From positions 1,674,001 to 1,738,000 of the forward strand of contig NZ_AP014724.1 in the NCBI RefSeq assembly GCF_001548055.1: DNA of 64,000 nt, given 5' to 3'. Numbering within the stretch: the stretch's first letter is position 1; every line of letters begins with the position of its first letter. The notes beneath the pieces were generated by a model. That model had not been told where the DNA came from. It searched no databases and saw only the letters and a list, made by a program, of their open reading frames with translations. This DNA is from Sulfurospirillum cavolei. Lineage in GTDB: Bacteria; Campylobacterota; Campylobacteria; Campylobacterales; Sulfurospirillaceae. Both the position numbers and the translations under genes were made by a program. Of this stretch, positions 17,916 through 28,482 are shown piece after piece.

Positions 17916-18464
17916 ATGGCAGGTAAAAAACCTGAAGACGGCGAAGCCGTCGTTGAGAAAAAAGCAAAAGGTAATACCGTTCTTATCGTGATTATAGCAT
18001 TGTTGGTACTTTTGTTGGTCGGCGGCGGAGCGGCGGCATTTTTACTTTTAAGCGGCTCTCACGACGAAGCTAGCGCGGATGCCGGACATGCGGCGGCACC
18101 GCAAGAAACCAAAGCGGCACCTAAAAAAAGCGGCAGTAAAAAATCGACCGACCACTTAACCGTAGGACCGATGTATCCGATGACGCCTTTTGTCGTCAAC
18201 TTACTCAGCGAAAGCGGCAATCGATTCTTAAAAGTCTCCATCGATTTAGAACTCAGCGACGCTAAATTGCAACCTGAAATGGATCACAAAAAATCTCTCA
18301 TTCGCGATATTATTATTCGCACGTTCTCGTCTAAAACGTTTGAGGAAGTCAGTACGCTCAAAGGCAAGGACAAGCTCAAAGAAGAAGTATTGGATAAAAT
18401 TAACGAGAACCTTTCCGACGGACAAGTGAAAAATATCTATTTTACCGATTTCGTGGTTCAATGA
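17916..18464 (+). CDS. fliL: Flagellar basal body protein FliL
   Basis: 182 residues: a short cytoplasmic tail, one membrane helix (about 24-47), an Ala/Gly/Lys-rich linker and a periplasmic FliL domain (PFVVNLLSESGNRFLKVSIDLEL and an end of KNIYFTDFVVQ type). It forms rings around the flagellar stator and supports torque. AAGGAAG precedes the start. It overlaps acpS by 4 nt. Confidence 0.92.
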   Translation: MAGKKPEDGEAVVEKKAKGNTVLIVIIALLVLLLVGGGAAAFLLLSGSHDEASADAGHAAAPQETKAAPKKSGSKKSTDHLTVGPMYPMTPFVVNLLSESGNRFLKVSIDLELSDAKLQPEMDHKKSLIRDIIIRTFSSKTFEEVSTLKGKDKLKEEVLDKINENLSDGQVKNIYFTDFVVQ

Positions 18465-18835
18465 TCGGGATTGATCTCGTATCCATCGCACGCATAACGC
18501 ATATGCGCGAACGCTTCGGCAATAAAGCGTTCGCAAAATTTTTATCCGAAGAAGAACTCGCACTGGTGCAAAACGACGTCACGGCGGCTGGTTTTTATGC
18601 CGCAAAAGAAGCGATTTCGAAAGCATTAGGTATCGGGATTTGCGGACAATGCGGATTTATGGATATTAAAATTCTTAAAGATGCACGCAACGCACCCTCG
18701 TTTACGCTTTCACGCCACCTCGTTGAAACGTACGAAATTAGCGATGTTTCCTTATCTATTACGCATGAAAATGGTTTTGCCGTTGCCGTCGCCGTGATCG
18801 AAGGAAAAAAGCGTCAGCGTCGACTCTGGCATTAA
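18461..18835 (+). CDS. acpS: Holo-[acyl-carrier-protein] synthase
   Basis: 124 residues covering the whole AcpS fold. The magnesium/CoA motifs GIDLVSIARI and FYAAKEAISKAL are present, followed by SITHENGFAVAVAV. It moves the phosphopantetheine arm from CoA to acyl carrier protein. It starts within the fliL stop (ATGA) and its stop overlaps the convergent thiS stop by 4 nt. Confidence 0.94.
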   Translation: MIGIDLVSIARITHMRERFGNKAFAKFLSEEELALVQNDVTAAGFYAAKEAISKALGIGICGQCGFMDIKILKDARNAPSFTLSRHLVETYEISDVSLSITHENGFAVAVAVIEGKKRQRRLWH

Positions 18836-19029
18836 CCTCCGCCCACAAATTGTAAAAATTCGACTTTATCGTTTTCGTGAAGCTCAAAAGAGCTCCACTG
18901 CTCTTTTTTGATAACGTTCATATTGACCGCGGCAGCCATCACTTTCGTCTCAATATCCAAATCCACTATCAAAGCTTGAATCGTTCTCGCATTGGTTTCT
19001 TGCAAAACTCCGTTGATGATTAACTGCAT
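18832..19029 (-). CDS. thiS: Sulfur carrier protein ThiS
   Basis: 65 residues of beta-grasp type ending in Gly-Gly-Gly, the tail that is thiocarboxylated to deliver sulfur for the thiamine thiazole ring. The start at 19029 has AAGGAG 7 nt upstream. It overlaps the MidA-like gene by 10 nt. No thiF, thiG or thiH is nearby. Confidence 0.88.
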   Translation of the reverse strand: MQLIINGVLQETNARTIQALIVDLDIETKVMAAAVNMNVIKKEQWSSFELHENDKVEFLQFVGGG

Positions 19030-20054
19030 TTCAATGCTCCTTTTCGAAAACACGCCATATTAAAGCGTTCACCCATAAAAGCGGGGTCAATGAGCGTTTT
19101 GACACGATTTTTCTCTCGATTGTAAGCCTCTTTTGTCGTTTTTTGGGCAAAAAGATCTAACAGTTCGATCAAGCCGAAATCGACCAATGCTTTCATTTGA
19201 GAACAAAATTTTTCTACATACAGACCGCTTTTTTCAAAGGCTTGAAACACGTGGGCAAAGCAGACGTCATACGTAAGATCCGCATCGGCAAAAAAGGTAT
19301 CAAACGTATACCCTTCACGCTGCGAACCTTCGACAAGATCGCTTAAAGCAAAAAAAGGATAAACATGATGCTTAGCGTAAACGCGAAGCGAAAAATCTTC
19401 GCGAGCCTCTTTTTGCCCGTAGTCAAACGTGACAAATTCTAAACGATCGGCACTGTGAGCCATCGAAGCGGCAAAGGCTTCATACGCTAAACACAATTCG
19501 CCTTTACGAACGCCGTACTCTTTTGCTTTAAGGGAAGTCGGTTCGTCCATCGGTTTAAACACCGCTCGATTCTCTTCGATATATAACATTGTGTCATCGT
19601 AAATCACTTCACATGCAAAAGCGTCGAAAATCTCGTTTGCAACAAAGAAAGCTTCTTCTACATTGACTTCTTCCAAGGATTTGACATGCCTGAGCGTAAC
19701 GGCATCGCCAAACGCTTCTTGGAAATAGGCTTTTTGCATGAGCTCGTTTTGCACAAAAGGTTCAACGATGACAAAGCGTAGCGTTTTCAGCCACTCCGGT
19801 TTCAGCGTGTAGATAAACTGAATCATATCGGCAAGCAAATACCCTTTATGCGCACCGATTTCAACGACATGACATGTCGGGCTTAAAAAGCCGCTTTGAA
19901 TCGTCGAAATCAGACGCTTGGCAATCGATCCGCCGAAAAACATACTCGTACTCACGGCGGTGTAAAAATCGCCCTCTTTTCCGATAATGCGTTTTTGCGT
20001 ATAATAGCCCCGATTGCCGTAGAGCCATTCGTACATGTAAGCACTAAATTTCAA
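19020..20054 (-). CDS. MidA/NDUFAF7-like SAM-dependent methyltransferase
   Basis: 344 residues with a class I methyltransferase core (VEIGAHKGYLLADM, then FVIVEPF) and the family phrase FVANEIFDAFACE. The mitochondrial relative NDUFAF7 methylates an arginine of a complex I subunit; bacterial members have no settled substrate. The start is TTG, which keeps the family-like N-terminus (MKFSAYMYEWLYG). It lies 3 nt after argD. Confidence 0.82.
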   Translation of the reverse strand: MKFSAYMYEWLYGNRGYYTQKRIIGKEGDFYTAVSTSMFFGGSIAKRLISTIQSGFLSPTCHVVEIGAHKGYLLADMIQFIYTLKPEWLKTLRFVIVEPFVQNELMQKAYFQEAFGDAVTLRHVKSLEEVNVEEAFFVANEIFDAFACEVIYDDTMLYIEENRAVFKPMDEPTSLKAKEYGVRKGELCLAYEAFAASMAHSADRLEFVTFDYGQKEAREDFSLRVYAKHHVYPFFALSDLVEGSQREGYTFDTFFADADLTYDVCFAHVFQAFEKSGLYVEKFCSQMKALVDFGLIELLDLFAQKTTKEAYNREKNRVKTLIDPAFMGERFNMACFRKGALKCS

Positions 20055-20057
20055 TGT

Positions 20058-21245
20058 TTATCCAAGAGCCTTGCATGCACGCTCCAAACGTTTAAAGCCC
20101 TCGTCCATCTCTTCTTTGGAAATGGTTAAAGGCGGCAAGAAACGCAACGTATTTTGTCCGGCTTTTAAAACCAAGACACCCTCTTCGAAAGCTTTTTTAA
20201 TCATGCCCGCTAAAATATCGCCGCTTTTGCATCGAAGTCCTCGCATCAGACCTAGCCCTTCTACGCTTTCAAATAAGCTCGGAAATGCTTGACATGTCGC
20301 TTTTAATTTCGCATCGAAATGGATCAACGCTTCATCAAGCATACCGCTTTGTTGATACTCTTCCAAAATCGCTAAAGCTTCCAAACCTGCACGTGTCGAG
20401 AGAAAATTTCCTCCAAACGTACTACCGTGATCGCCCGCTTCAAAAATATCTTTGTGTTTCGTAATCACTGCACCGATAGGAACGCCGCCTGCTAGACCTT
20501 TCGCAAGCGTAATAATATCCGGCTCGATCTCGTACAAGGTCGTCGCCAAAAATTCACCGCTTCGAAAGACGCCGCTTTGCACTTCGTCGATGATGAGTAA
20601 AATCTCTTTTTCTTTTAAAAATTTGGCTAAAGCTTGAATCTCTTCTTTAGGAAATGCTTTCACGCCGCCTTCGCCTTGCACAAGCTCTAACATCACCGCT
20701 ACGGTTTCATCATCGATACTGTTGTACAAATCCGCAATTGCTTTGGTATAGGAAAATCCTTCCGGATAAGGTGCAAAAGCGGTTTTGTGAAAACTCTCCT
20801 GCCCCGTCGCTTTCACCGTCGTAATCGTACGACCGTGAAACGAATGTTCTAAGGTTAAAACTTTATAACGTTTATTGGCAAATTTTTTCTCACCGTACTT
20901 ACGGGCTAATTTGATGGCACCTTCATTCGCCTCCGCACCCGAATTTCCGAAAAAAACCGCTACGTCAAACCCGGTAAGGTCATGAATCTTTTGAGCTAAT
21001 TTTGCCTGAGGTTCTATCATGTAGAGATTTGAGGTATGAATCAAATGACGTGCTTGATCGCTAATCGCATCGGCAAGTCTTTGATTGCCGTGTCCTACGC
21101 TGACGACGCCGATACCGCTGGTAAAGTCGATATAATCTCTTCCCTTGTCGTCAAACAACGTTGCGTTGATGCCGTGTTTAAAATTGACATAGTTTCTTGC
21201 ATAAGTATGCAACACGTACGTTTTGTCCATGGTTTCAAAATCCAT
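20058..21245 (-). CDS. argD: Acetylornithine aminotransferase
   Basis: 395 residues, PLP-dependent class III aminotransferase. Visible are GNSGAEANEGAIKLARKY, the Asp of LIIDEVQSG and the PLP lysine in TLAKGLAGG, then HGSTFGGN. The length and SHGRTITT-like segment fit ArgD, which makes N-acetylornithine in arginine synthesis; a succinyl-diaminopimelate role is also possible. It belongs to the long leftward run. Confidence 0.9.
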   Translation of the reverse strand: MDFETMDKTYVLHTYARNYVNFKHGINATLFDDKGRDYIDFTSGIGVVSVGHGNQRLADAISDQARHLIHTSNLYMIEPQAKLAQKIHDLTGFDVAVFFGNSGAEANEGAIKLARKYGEKKFANKRYKVLTLEHSFHGRTITTVKATGQESFHKTAFAPYPEGFSYTKAIADLYNSIDDETVAVMLELVQGEGGVKAFPKEEIQALAKFLKEKEILLIIDEVQSGVFRSGEFLATTLYEIEPDIITLAKGLAGGVPIGAVITKHKDIFEAGDHGSTFGGNFLSTRAGLEALAILEEYQQSGMLDEALIHFDAKLKATCQAFPSLFESVEGLGLMRGLRCKSGDILAGMIKKAFEEGVLVLKAGQNTLRFLPPLTISKEEMDEGFKRLERACKALG

Positions 21246-21283
21246 TGGCTACTCCTCAAAAAAAATGCAATTATAGCAAATGC

Positions 21284-21892
21284 CTACCCAATTTTAGGCA
21301 AGTTCCATTTTTTATAATACGCGAGTAGCCGAAGCGAAACGCCGAAGGCAAAAACAACCATAAAAGCAACGTATCCTTGAATGCCAAAAGCATCAAAGGC
21401 AAATAAAATCGCACCGACGAGCAAAGAGACCGTACCGTAAAATTCGCTGGTCAACAAAAAAGGTACGCGATTGAGTAAAATATCGCGCAGCACGCCGCCG
21501 CCAACGGCCGTAATTAACGCCATTAAAACCACGCCGAAGAAATTAAATTCCGCTTGTAACCCGATAAGCGCACCGGAGATAGAAAAAGAGACCAAACCCA
21601 GCGTATCGCTGATGATAAAATAAAACGTCTTTTCGATCTCGTCTTTTTGATGCAATTTAAGTGCAATGCTCAAAACGATAACACCGATGACCAATAATGA
21701 AGGAAGCATATGCGTAAACGTAGAAGGTGCTCTTTGGACGATCGTATCGCGTACGATTCCTCCGCCTAACGCCGTTAAAAAAGAAGCGATAAAAATACCC
21801 AAAAGGTCCAAACGCTCTTTAATGGCTACGTAAAAACCGCTGAGTGCAAAAGCAATCGTCCCGATAATTTCCGCCACTTCCAACTCAACCAT
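21284..21892 (-). CDS. TRIC-like (UPF0126) membrane channel protein
   Basis: 202 residues, seven hydrophobic segments, and an internal repeat each carrying the family signature (TALGGGIVRDTI and TAVGGGVLRDIL). Bacterial TRIC homologues form trimeric monovalent-cation channels. The start overlaps the ruvX stop by 8 nt. Confidence 0.87.
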   Translation of the reverse strand: MVELEVAEIIGTIAFALSGFYVAIKERLDLLGIFIASFLTALGGGIVRDTIVQRAPSTFTHMLPSLLVIGVIVLSIALKLHQKDEIEKTFYFIISDTLGLVSFSISGALIGLQAEFNFFGVVLMALITAVGGGVLRDILLNRVPFLLTSEFYGTVSLLVGAILFAFDAFGIQGYVAFMVVFAFGVSLRLLAYYKKWNLPKIG

Positions 21893-22295
21893 GCGATCCC
21901 TTTAAGGTTTCTAAATACCGCTCTAAAATCACTTTAGCCGCGATCGAATCAATGCGTCCGTCACGCTTTTGGCGCATTGTGCCTTGCATCATCTCTTTGG
22001 CTTCCAAGCTTGTTCCGTACTCGTCTTGGTAAACCACTTCACCGCCAAAATGTAAAAGTCCGACAAAATGCTCAATGCGTCGCTTCATCTCCGCTTCGCT
22101 ACTGCCGCCTTTGGGTAAGCCTACGACCAAACAGTCGATATGCCACGTCGTTAAAAACGTATCCACGTCGCATGCGGCTTGATCGCGATTTTTTCGTAAA
22201 ATCGCTTCTTGGGGCACGACAAGAGACTCGCCTAAACACAGTGCCGCCCCGATACGCTTTAGACCGATATCTATTGCCGCTATCTTTTTTATCAT
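21885..22295 (-). CDS. ruvX: Putative Holliday junction resolvase / pre-16S rRNA nuclease (YqgF family)
   Basis: 136 residues of RNase H-like fold. Acidic residues are found in AIDIGLKRIG, VVGLPKGG, YQDEYGTSLEA and DSIAAKVILERYL. The family is linked to 16S rRNA 5' maturation and possibly to Holliday junctions. It lies 7 nt after the unknown exported protein gene. Confidence 0.88.
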   Translation of the reverse strand: MIKKIAAIDIGLKRIGAALCLGESLVVPQEAILRKNRDQAACDVDTFLTTWHIDCLVVGLPKGGSSEAEMKRRIEHFVGLLHFGGEVVYQDEYGTSLEAKEMMQGTMRQKRDGRIDSIAAKVILERYLETLKGSHG

Positions 22296-22302
22296 TGGGT
22301 TC

Positions 22303-22848
22303 TTACCGACAACGCAAATACTCCAAACGCGTTTCGTCCCATAACGCTTTGGCGTTGTAGTTAGGGACCAATCCGTTAGGCGATTTTTGCGATAAAGGGT
22401 TTTGTGCCGCTTCGATCATATAGCGCGGCATATAATTGGGCTTTCCGAGCGATTCTAAAAAGCGACATGTAGAGGCTAAATGCTCCAGTTTGTCACGTAA
22501 AACTTGCGCAAAACGATCGCGTTTTTTGGCATCTAGCGGGCTAAAATAGGTTACTTTTAAGGTATCTAAAACGCTGCGTGCCGATTTATCGGCAACGCGT
22601 AAACTATCAAAGTACCCGTACGCCGTCGCCGTCAAATACAAATCTGCCGCTTGGTCGTATTTTTCCTCTTGGATGCAATACGCACTTGAGGCAAATAAGA
22701 GGTCTGCAGAAAGTTTGTTGATGATTTCGACGTGTTCTAAACATCGGTTCGACCAAGCCTCCGATGCGTGCATTGTTTGTTCCTCGAAAGGATTACTTGC
22801 AGACCAAAGCACTAGAGGTGCTATAAGCGTTAACATCATCCCTTTCAT
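22303..22848 (-). CDS. Exported protein of unknown function with helical repeats
   Basis: 181 residues. The start at ATG 22848 has AAAAGGAA just upstream and gives a signal peptide (about 1-17, ending LWSAS). The mature part is mostly helical, with a TPR/Sel1-like phrase (EEKYDQAADLYLTATAYGY) and three or four Cys residues. I do not recognise a family. It sits tightly between ybaK and ruvX in the leftward run. Confidence 0.75.
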   Translation of the reverse strand: MKGMMLTLIAPLVLWSASNPFEEQTMHASEAWSNRCLEHVEIINKLSADLLFASSAYCIQEEKYDQAADLYLTATAYGYFDSLRVADKSARSVLDTLKVTYFSPLDAKKRDRFAQVLRDKLEHLASTCRFLESLGKPNYMPRYMIEAAQNPLSQKSPNGLVPNYNAKALWDETRLEYLRCR

Positions 22849-22870
22849 CGGGTTCCTTTTCCTCAAGGTA

Positions 22871-23347
22871 TCACTCCTGCCATGCTTTACAGACGTCGAC
22901 CCAACCGCAAGAGCGTGCATACGTTTGTAACGAAGGAATATCCAAAGCAATCGCACTGTTGGCACTTCCGGCAGCGGGATACACCCTATCAAACCGTTGC
23001 AACGATACATCTAAAAAAACGCGTACGTTTTCGCGAATACCGAAAGGACAAACGCCTCCGATGGCATGTCCGACCAAAGGTTCGACCTCTTCGGCTTTCA
23101 ACATTTTCGCTTTGATCGCAAAACGTTCTTTAAACTTTTGATTGTCAACTTTCGCGTCTCCCGCGGCAACGATCAACAACGCACCGCCTCGTTCGTCGTA
23201 AAACGAAAGCGTTTTAGCAATCTGTTTAGGCTCACAACCCAATGCACGTGCTGCCAGCTCGACGGTTGCGCTCGAAACGTCGAATTCGATAATCTTTTTT
23301 TCCAAACCGTACGTTTGAAAATAAGCCCTTACCTGTTCTATCGCCAT
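22871..23347 (-). CDS. YbaK/EbsC-type aminoacyl-tRNA deacylase
   Basis: 158 residues. The family core is visible in KTLSFYDERGGALLIVAAGDAKVD-type strands and the GHAIGGVCPFG loop near residue 95. These proteins hydrolyse mischarged tRNAs such as Cys-tRNAPro. It stands between the TauE-like permease and the exported protein gene. Confidence 0.86.
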   Translation of the reverse strand: MAIEQVRAYFQTYGLEKKIIEFDVSSATVELAARALGCEPKQIAKTLSFYDERGGALLIVAAGDAKVDNQKFKERFAIKAKMLKAEEVEPLVGHAIGGVCPFGIRENVRVFLDVSLQRFDRVYPAAGSANSAIALDIPSLQTYARSCGWVDVCKAWQE

Positions 23348-23357
23348 TGTTTTGCCT

Positions 23358-24158
23358 TTATAAAACCGAACTCAACATTTTGATACTCAACGCCATCAAC
23401 AAAAGCGCAAAAATCTTTTTCAATTTCGAAACCGGAAGATTATGCGCCATTTTGGCACCCCACGGAGCCGTAAAAAAACTCACGAGCGAGATGAGAACGA
23501 CGGCAGGAAGGTAAACGTAGCCCAATTGCAAACCGGCACTGCCTTCTTGCAAAATCCCGTTTAACATGTAACCGATCGTACCTGCAATCGATAGAGGAAA
23601 GCCTATCGCCGCCGAAGTCGCAATCGCTTTTTTAAGATCGACGTTCTGCCAAACCAAAAACGGTACCGTTAACGAACCGCCGCCGATCGAAACGAGTGCC
23701 GAGACGATACCGATAAACAAACCGCCGCCGAAAAGTCCTTGGTTTCCGACGATTTGTTGCGAAGGCTTCGGCTTTTTATCCACGGCCATCTGAATCGAAA
23801 CGTATGCCATAAAAACCGCAAAAAAGATCGCCAGTTGCGCCGATTTCATAGACGCCGCTAAAAACGTCGCTCCAAACGTACCGATAACGACGCCGGGAGC
23901 CATAATTTTAACGATACTCCATTGAACCGCGCCTCGTTTATGGTGCGCCCGCATACTGGCAAACGATGTCATTACAATAGACGCCATCGACGTGCCTAAC
24001 GCCATATGGACGACTTGTTCGACCGCAACGCCTTGTGCTAGAAAAATTGTCGTTAGTGCCGGAACCATAATACCTCCGCCGCCGATGCCCAATAATCCCG
24101 CCATAAAGCCGACAACGGCACCCAAAACCAAAAAAGCGATAATCCACTCAAATCCCAT
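23358..24158 (-). CDS. TauE/SafE-family (TSUP) anion permease
   Basis: 266 residues with about eight hydrophobic segments. The paired signatures GLLGIGGGGIMVPAL and ALVSIGGGSLTVPFL are typical of the TSUP family, which moves sulfite, sulfonates or other small anions. The substrate is not evident. It lies 10-12 nt from its neighbours. Confidence 0.88.
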   Translation of the reverse strand: MGFEWIIAFLVLGAVVGFMAGLLGIGGGGIMVPALTTIFLAQGVAVEQVVHMALGTSMASIVMTSFASMRAHHKRGAVQWSIVKIMAPGVVIGTFGATFLAASMKSAQLAIFFAVFMAYVSIQMAVDKKPKPSQQIVGNQGLFGGGLFIGIVSALVSIGGGSLTVPFLVWQNVDLKKAIATSAAIGFPLSIAGTIGYMLNGILQEGSAGLQLGYVYLPAVVLISLVSFFTAPWGAKMAHNLPVSKLKKIFALLLMALSIKMLSSVL

Positions 24159-24169
24159 CGTTGTATCCT

Positions 24170-24943
24170 TTAAATGCGAATAATGCGTCCGTTATCAACT
24201 TTGATTTTTCCTAAACATTCATACTCGAAAATTCGATCGGCAAATTTTTCAACCGCTTCGTGGTATAACGGTTGCGTTTCGCAATAACGTAAAAAATCGT
24301 CTTGACATGTAGACGTCGTAAACCCTAAATTTTCGACAAAAGCATCAATATCTAAAATCGGCGTTGCTAGCCCTTGACGTAGTAAATCATTCGTCGCTTC
24401 GCTCTCGCCCAAGCGATGCGGAAAAACAAAAATGGGCTTTTGCATTTGAAGCGCATAGTGAATACTGTGCATCGTTCCGCTTTTGCGGTCGGCTTGCGCT
24501 ACGATTAACGCTTCACCTAATGCAACGATCAATTCGTTTCGTTGGGGGAATGCCCATTTTAAAGAAGGAGCACCCGCTTCAAATTGGCTCAAAACCAATC
24601 CTTGAGATTCAATCGCTTCAATCATTTTACGATTGATCGAAGGGTAGCGAATATCCAAACCCGTTCCGGCAACCATAATCGTTTTATCGAAACCGGCACC
24701 CCAATGTGCAGTTGCATCAACGCCTTGCGCCCCTCCGCTTACGATGCACGCACCCGCGTTCGCAAGTTTTGAAGCAAGCGTATGCGTCATCGTCTTGGTA
24801 TAGGCAAACGGGTGTCTCGTTCCGACGATCGAAATTTTTCGTTGACGTAACAAAGAGGTATTGCCGACGTAAAAAAGGCTCTTGGGATAGACTTTCATCG
24901 CTTCGCATTCCGTGATATGAAAGTCTATCGTTTGAATCATCAT
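24170..24943 (-). CDS. dprA: DNA processing protein DprA
   Basis: 257 residues forming a Rossmann-like DprA domain: IVGTRHPFAYT, VSGGAQGVDATAH, TIMVAGTGLDIRYPS and IVAQADRKSGTMHS. It loads RecA on incoming single strands during natural transformation. The SAM domain is missing, as in other Campylobacterota. It overlaps the deacetylase gene by 4 nt. Confidence 0.92.
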   Translation of the reverse strand: MMIQTIDFHITECEAMKVYPKSLFYVGNTSLLRQRKISIVGTRHPFAYTKTMTHTLASKLANAGACIVSGGAQGVDATAHWGAGFDKTIMVAGTGLDIRYPSINRKMIEAIESQGLVLSQFEAGAPSLKWAFPQRNELIVALGEALIVAQADRKSGTMHSIHYALQMQKPIFVFPHRLGESEATNDLLRQGLATPILDIDAFVENLGFTTSTCQDDFLRYCETQPLYHEAVEKFADRIFEYECLGKIKVDNGRIIRI

Positions 24944-26094
24944 AAATCTTTGAGATAGACCAAATCCAAACCTTCTAAAAGATCACTCGAATCTTTCAGA
25001 ACCTCTAACGTACTTTTATGCGGATGCCCGATCGCAATGGCGTATCCGTTTCTCTTTGCTTTCGTAACCGCTTCTTTGAGTTGCGTTCGAATCGCACTTT
25101 TATCCAAACTGTTATCCAAAAATACGTCTCTGGAGTAACAAAACATATCGTATTTTTTGCATACCGCACCGACTTTCGAATTACCGATCGTTCGGCTATC
25201 GACAAAGAGTAAATCGCGTGCTTTCATCACTTTAATCAAACGATCCATCGCGTTATAATCGGCAGTATACGTTCCGCCCGTATGGTTATTGTAGTATTTG
25301 ATATGAGGAAACCATGCTTTAATACGGCTAATACGCTTTTCAATCACGTCGCTCGAATCGAGCGTCGTTAAGGTATCCGGTTCCGGAGACGAATAGTTTT
25401 TCGACTCCATCGGAAGGTGAATCATCGCAAACTCAAACTCGTACGAGAGGCGCACGGTCTCGGGATGTCCTTTGGTCGGCGGGAAGAAAGAAGGCGTCAC
25501 TTTATAGGGAATTTCTTTAATCAAGCGCGTTTGCCACGGAAACGATACGTCGTCGATAATAATCGCTAAACGCGGCGTCGTTCCGGCAGGATACGTTTTT
25601 CGCATCACTTCGGAGTGTTTCGTCGTTTTAGCGGCTTTGACGTTTTGCTCGTAGTCTTGAGCTTCGGAAAGAATCGGCGTTTTAGGCTCTTCTTCTTTAT
25701 GCAAAGGTGTCGTTACATTGTGTTCAAGAGTCTCTACGGAAGCATTTTGTTCTAGTTTCTGTTCCGGAGGTATCGGGAGTTCTTCGGATCGGCTCACGTT
25801 GGTTTCTTCAAGAGCAGGAGGAGGCGTAGTCAAAGACGCTAAACGCGTTTTTTCATCGTCAAGCATCTGTTTCATTTTACGCATCAACTCTTCGCTAGAA
25901 GCACTGTTTTGCTTTTGCACCGTTTGATAATGCGCATACGAAGTCGTCATGTAGACGTAAACTCCGAAGGAGAGGATCATAACGGTCATGATCAACATTA
26001 CTATCAGACTGTATCGTTTCAATGTACGCGAACGCACTTCTTTAGGCGAAGAGGCAACGTTATTGGAACTCTTTTCTTTATTTTTCTTTACCAT
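24940..26094 (-). CDS. Divergent polysaccharide deacetylase family protein
   Basis: 384 residues: a cytoplasmic basic tail, one membrane helix (about 29-50), a low-complexity linker (about 65-150) and a NodB-like barrel (about 170-384), starting LAIIIDDVSFPW and including MIHLPMES and YYNNHTGG. It is probably anchored in the inner membrane facing the periplasm; substrates of this branch are unknown. ATG 26094 is used; GTG 26097 is possible. Confidence 0.85.
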   Translation of the reverse strand: MVKKNKEKSSNNVASSPKEVRSRTLKRYSLIVMLIMTVMILSFGVYVYMTTSYAHYQTVQKQNSASSEELMRKMKQMLDDEKTRLASLTTPPPALEETNVSRSEELPIPPEQKLEQNASVETLEHNVTTPLHKEEEPKTPILSEAQDYEQNVKAAKTTKHSEVMRKTYPAGTTPRLAIIIDDVSFPWQTRLIKEIPYKVTPSFFPPTKGHPETVRLSYEFEFAMIHLPMESKNYSSPEPDTLTTLDSSDVIEKRISRIKAWFPHIKYYNNHTGGTYTADYNAMDRLIKVMKARDLLFVDSRTIGNSKVGAVCKKYDMFCYSRDVFLDNSLDKSAIRTQLKEAVTKAKRNGYAIAIGHPHKSTLEVLKDSSDLLEGLDLVYLKDL

Positions 26095-26107
26095 CACTGC
26101 TTACACA

Positions 26108-26347
26108 CTACTTTCCAAGAATAACTTCGACCTCTAATAACTCAAGATTTTGATTTGTCTGCGAGGTAATTTTCACGTCTTCAACTTTGGTATATTTACG
26201 AATAACCGCAATCAAATCGTTGCGCAAGTCGTCCATATAGGGAAGTTTGCAGCTCGCCCTTTCATGGGCAAGCATAATCTTCAAACGGTTTTTGGCGACA
26301 TCGGCACTGTTTTTGTTACGACCGAAAAAACTATCCAAGAAACTCAT
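26108..26347 (-). CDS. minE: Cell division topological specificity factor MinE
   Basis: 79 residues with an N-terminal membrane-targeting helix (MSFLDSFFG), the MinD-binding segment ([14 protein letters not shown]) and the C-terminal dimerisation domain. It stimulates MinD ATPase to set the division site. The 4-nt overlap with minD supports coupling. MinC is not adjacent. Confidence 0.95.
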   Translation of the reverse strand: MSFLDSFFGRNKNSADVAKNRLKIMLAHERASCKLPYMDDLRNDLIAVIRKYTKVEDVKITSQTNQNLELLEVEVILGK

Positions 26348-27153
26348 TTAAAGATTCCTTTCAACGTTGCAAGAATTCCTTTCTTTGCACGAATATCCAA
26401 AAATTCCACATCTTCGCCCAAAATACGACGGGCTATATTGCGATAAGCTTCGGCAGAGAGGGATTTGTCTTTATTGACGATAGGCGAACCCGTGTTGGTG
26501 GAGGTAATAATATCTTCATCGTCGGGGACGATACCGATCAACGGGAGCGCTAAAATACTTAAAACGTCTTCGACGCTTAGCATATTACCCGCATCGACCA
26601 TTTCAGGTTTGATACGATTGATGATAATGTGTTTTTCGACCTCTTGTCCATTGGTAGCTTTTTCACTTTTCGCATCGATAATACCGATAACCCTATCGGC
26701 ATCGCGAACAGAACTGACATCGGGCGTCGAAACGATTAATGCACGGTCGGCTAAAAAAATCGAGTGTTCAAACCCGCTTTCAATACCCGCAGGCGAATCG
26801 ATCATCACGATATCAAAACTCTCTTTGAGATTTTCGATCAACGCTTTGACTTTATCTTTATTTAAAATATCTTTATCTTTGGTTTGGCTTGCGGGTAAAA
26901 AATAAAGCGTTTTCGATTTTTTATCGTTGATCAACGCTTGCGCAAGGTTACATCGCCCTTCCATAACATCGACGACGTCATAGACGATACGATTTTCAAG
27001 CCCCAAAATCATGTCAAGATTTCTAAGCCCGATATCAAAGTCGATAGCAACCACTTTTTTGCCCAAATTTGCAAGTCCGACGGCAAGATTGGCGGTAGTG
27101 GTGGATTTGCCGACCCCGCCTTTACCCGACGTTACGGTAATAACTATACCCAT
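26344..27153 (-). CDS. minD: Septum site-determining ATPase MinD
   Basis: 269 residues with the deviant Walker A motif KGGVGKST (residues about 11-18), [17 protein letters not shown] and a C-terminal amphipathic membrane helix ([13 protein letters not shown]). It oscillates with MinE to keep division at mid-cell. It is the first gene of the leftward run to thiS. Confidence 0.97.
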   Translation of the reverse strand: MGIVITVTSGKGGVGKSTTTANLAVGLANLGKKVVAIDFDIGLRNLDMILGLENRIVYDVVDVMEGRCNLAQALINDKKSKTLYFLPASQTKDKDILNKDKVKALIENLKESFDIVMIDSPAGIESGFEHSIFLADRALIVSTPDVSSVRDADRVIGIIDAKSEKATNGQEVEKHIIINRIKPEMVDAGNMLSVEDVLSILALPLIGIVPDDEDIITSTNTGSPIVNKDKSLSAEAYRNIARRILGEDVEFLDIRAKKGILATLKGIFK

Positions 27154-27234
27154 GTAACCTCTTTGAATAAATCAAGATAGAGTTCCTCGAACTCTTTACG
27201 CCGTTGTTGAGAGTAAAACACCCGACATGACGTT

Positions 27235-27264
27235 AAAAAGCGGGTTTTCTTCGCTAGAAAACCC
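27235..27264 (-). terminator. Terminator downstream of ilvC
   Basis: On the minus strand GGGTTTTC pairs with GAAAACCC around a 7-nt loop and is followed by GCTTTTTA. A second, longer hairpin (GGTTCTTTC with GAAAGAACC, about 27288-27321) lies nearer the ilvC stop. Confidence 0.6.
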
Positions 27265-27323
27265 ACACACTTTGCGTGTTATTTTCGGTTCTTTCGCCAT
27301 CGCATTGTGAAAGAACCGAAACG

Positions 27324-28466
<1,143 letters not shown>

Positions 28467-28482
28467 TTATGCAGGATCGGTT

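Noticed and set aside
27153-27323. Small gene in the minD-ilvC gap
   Set aside because: The gap is filled with two hairpins and the minD promoter region; short frames there lack ribosome sites.
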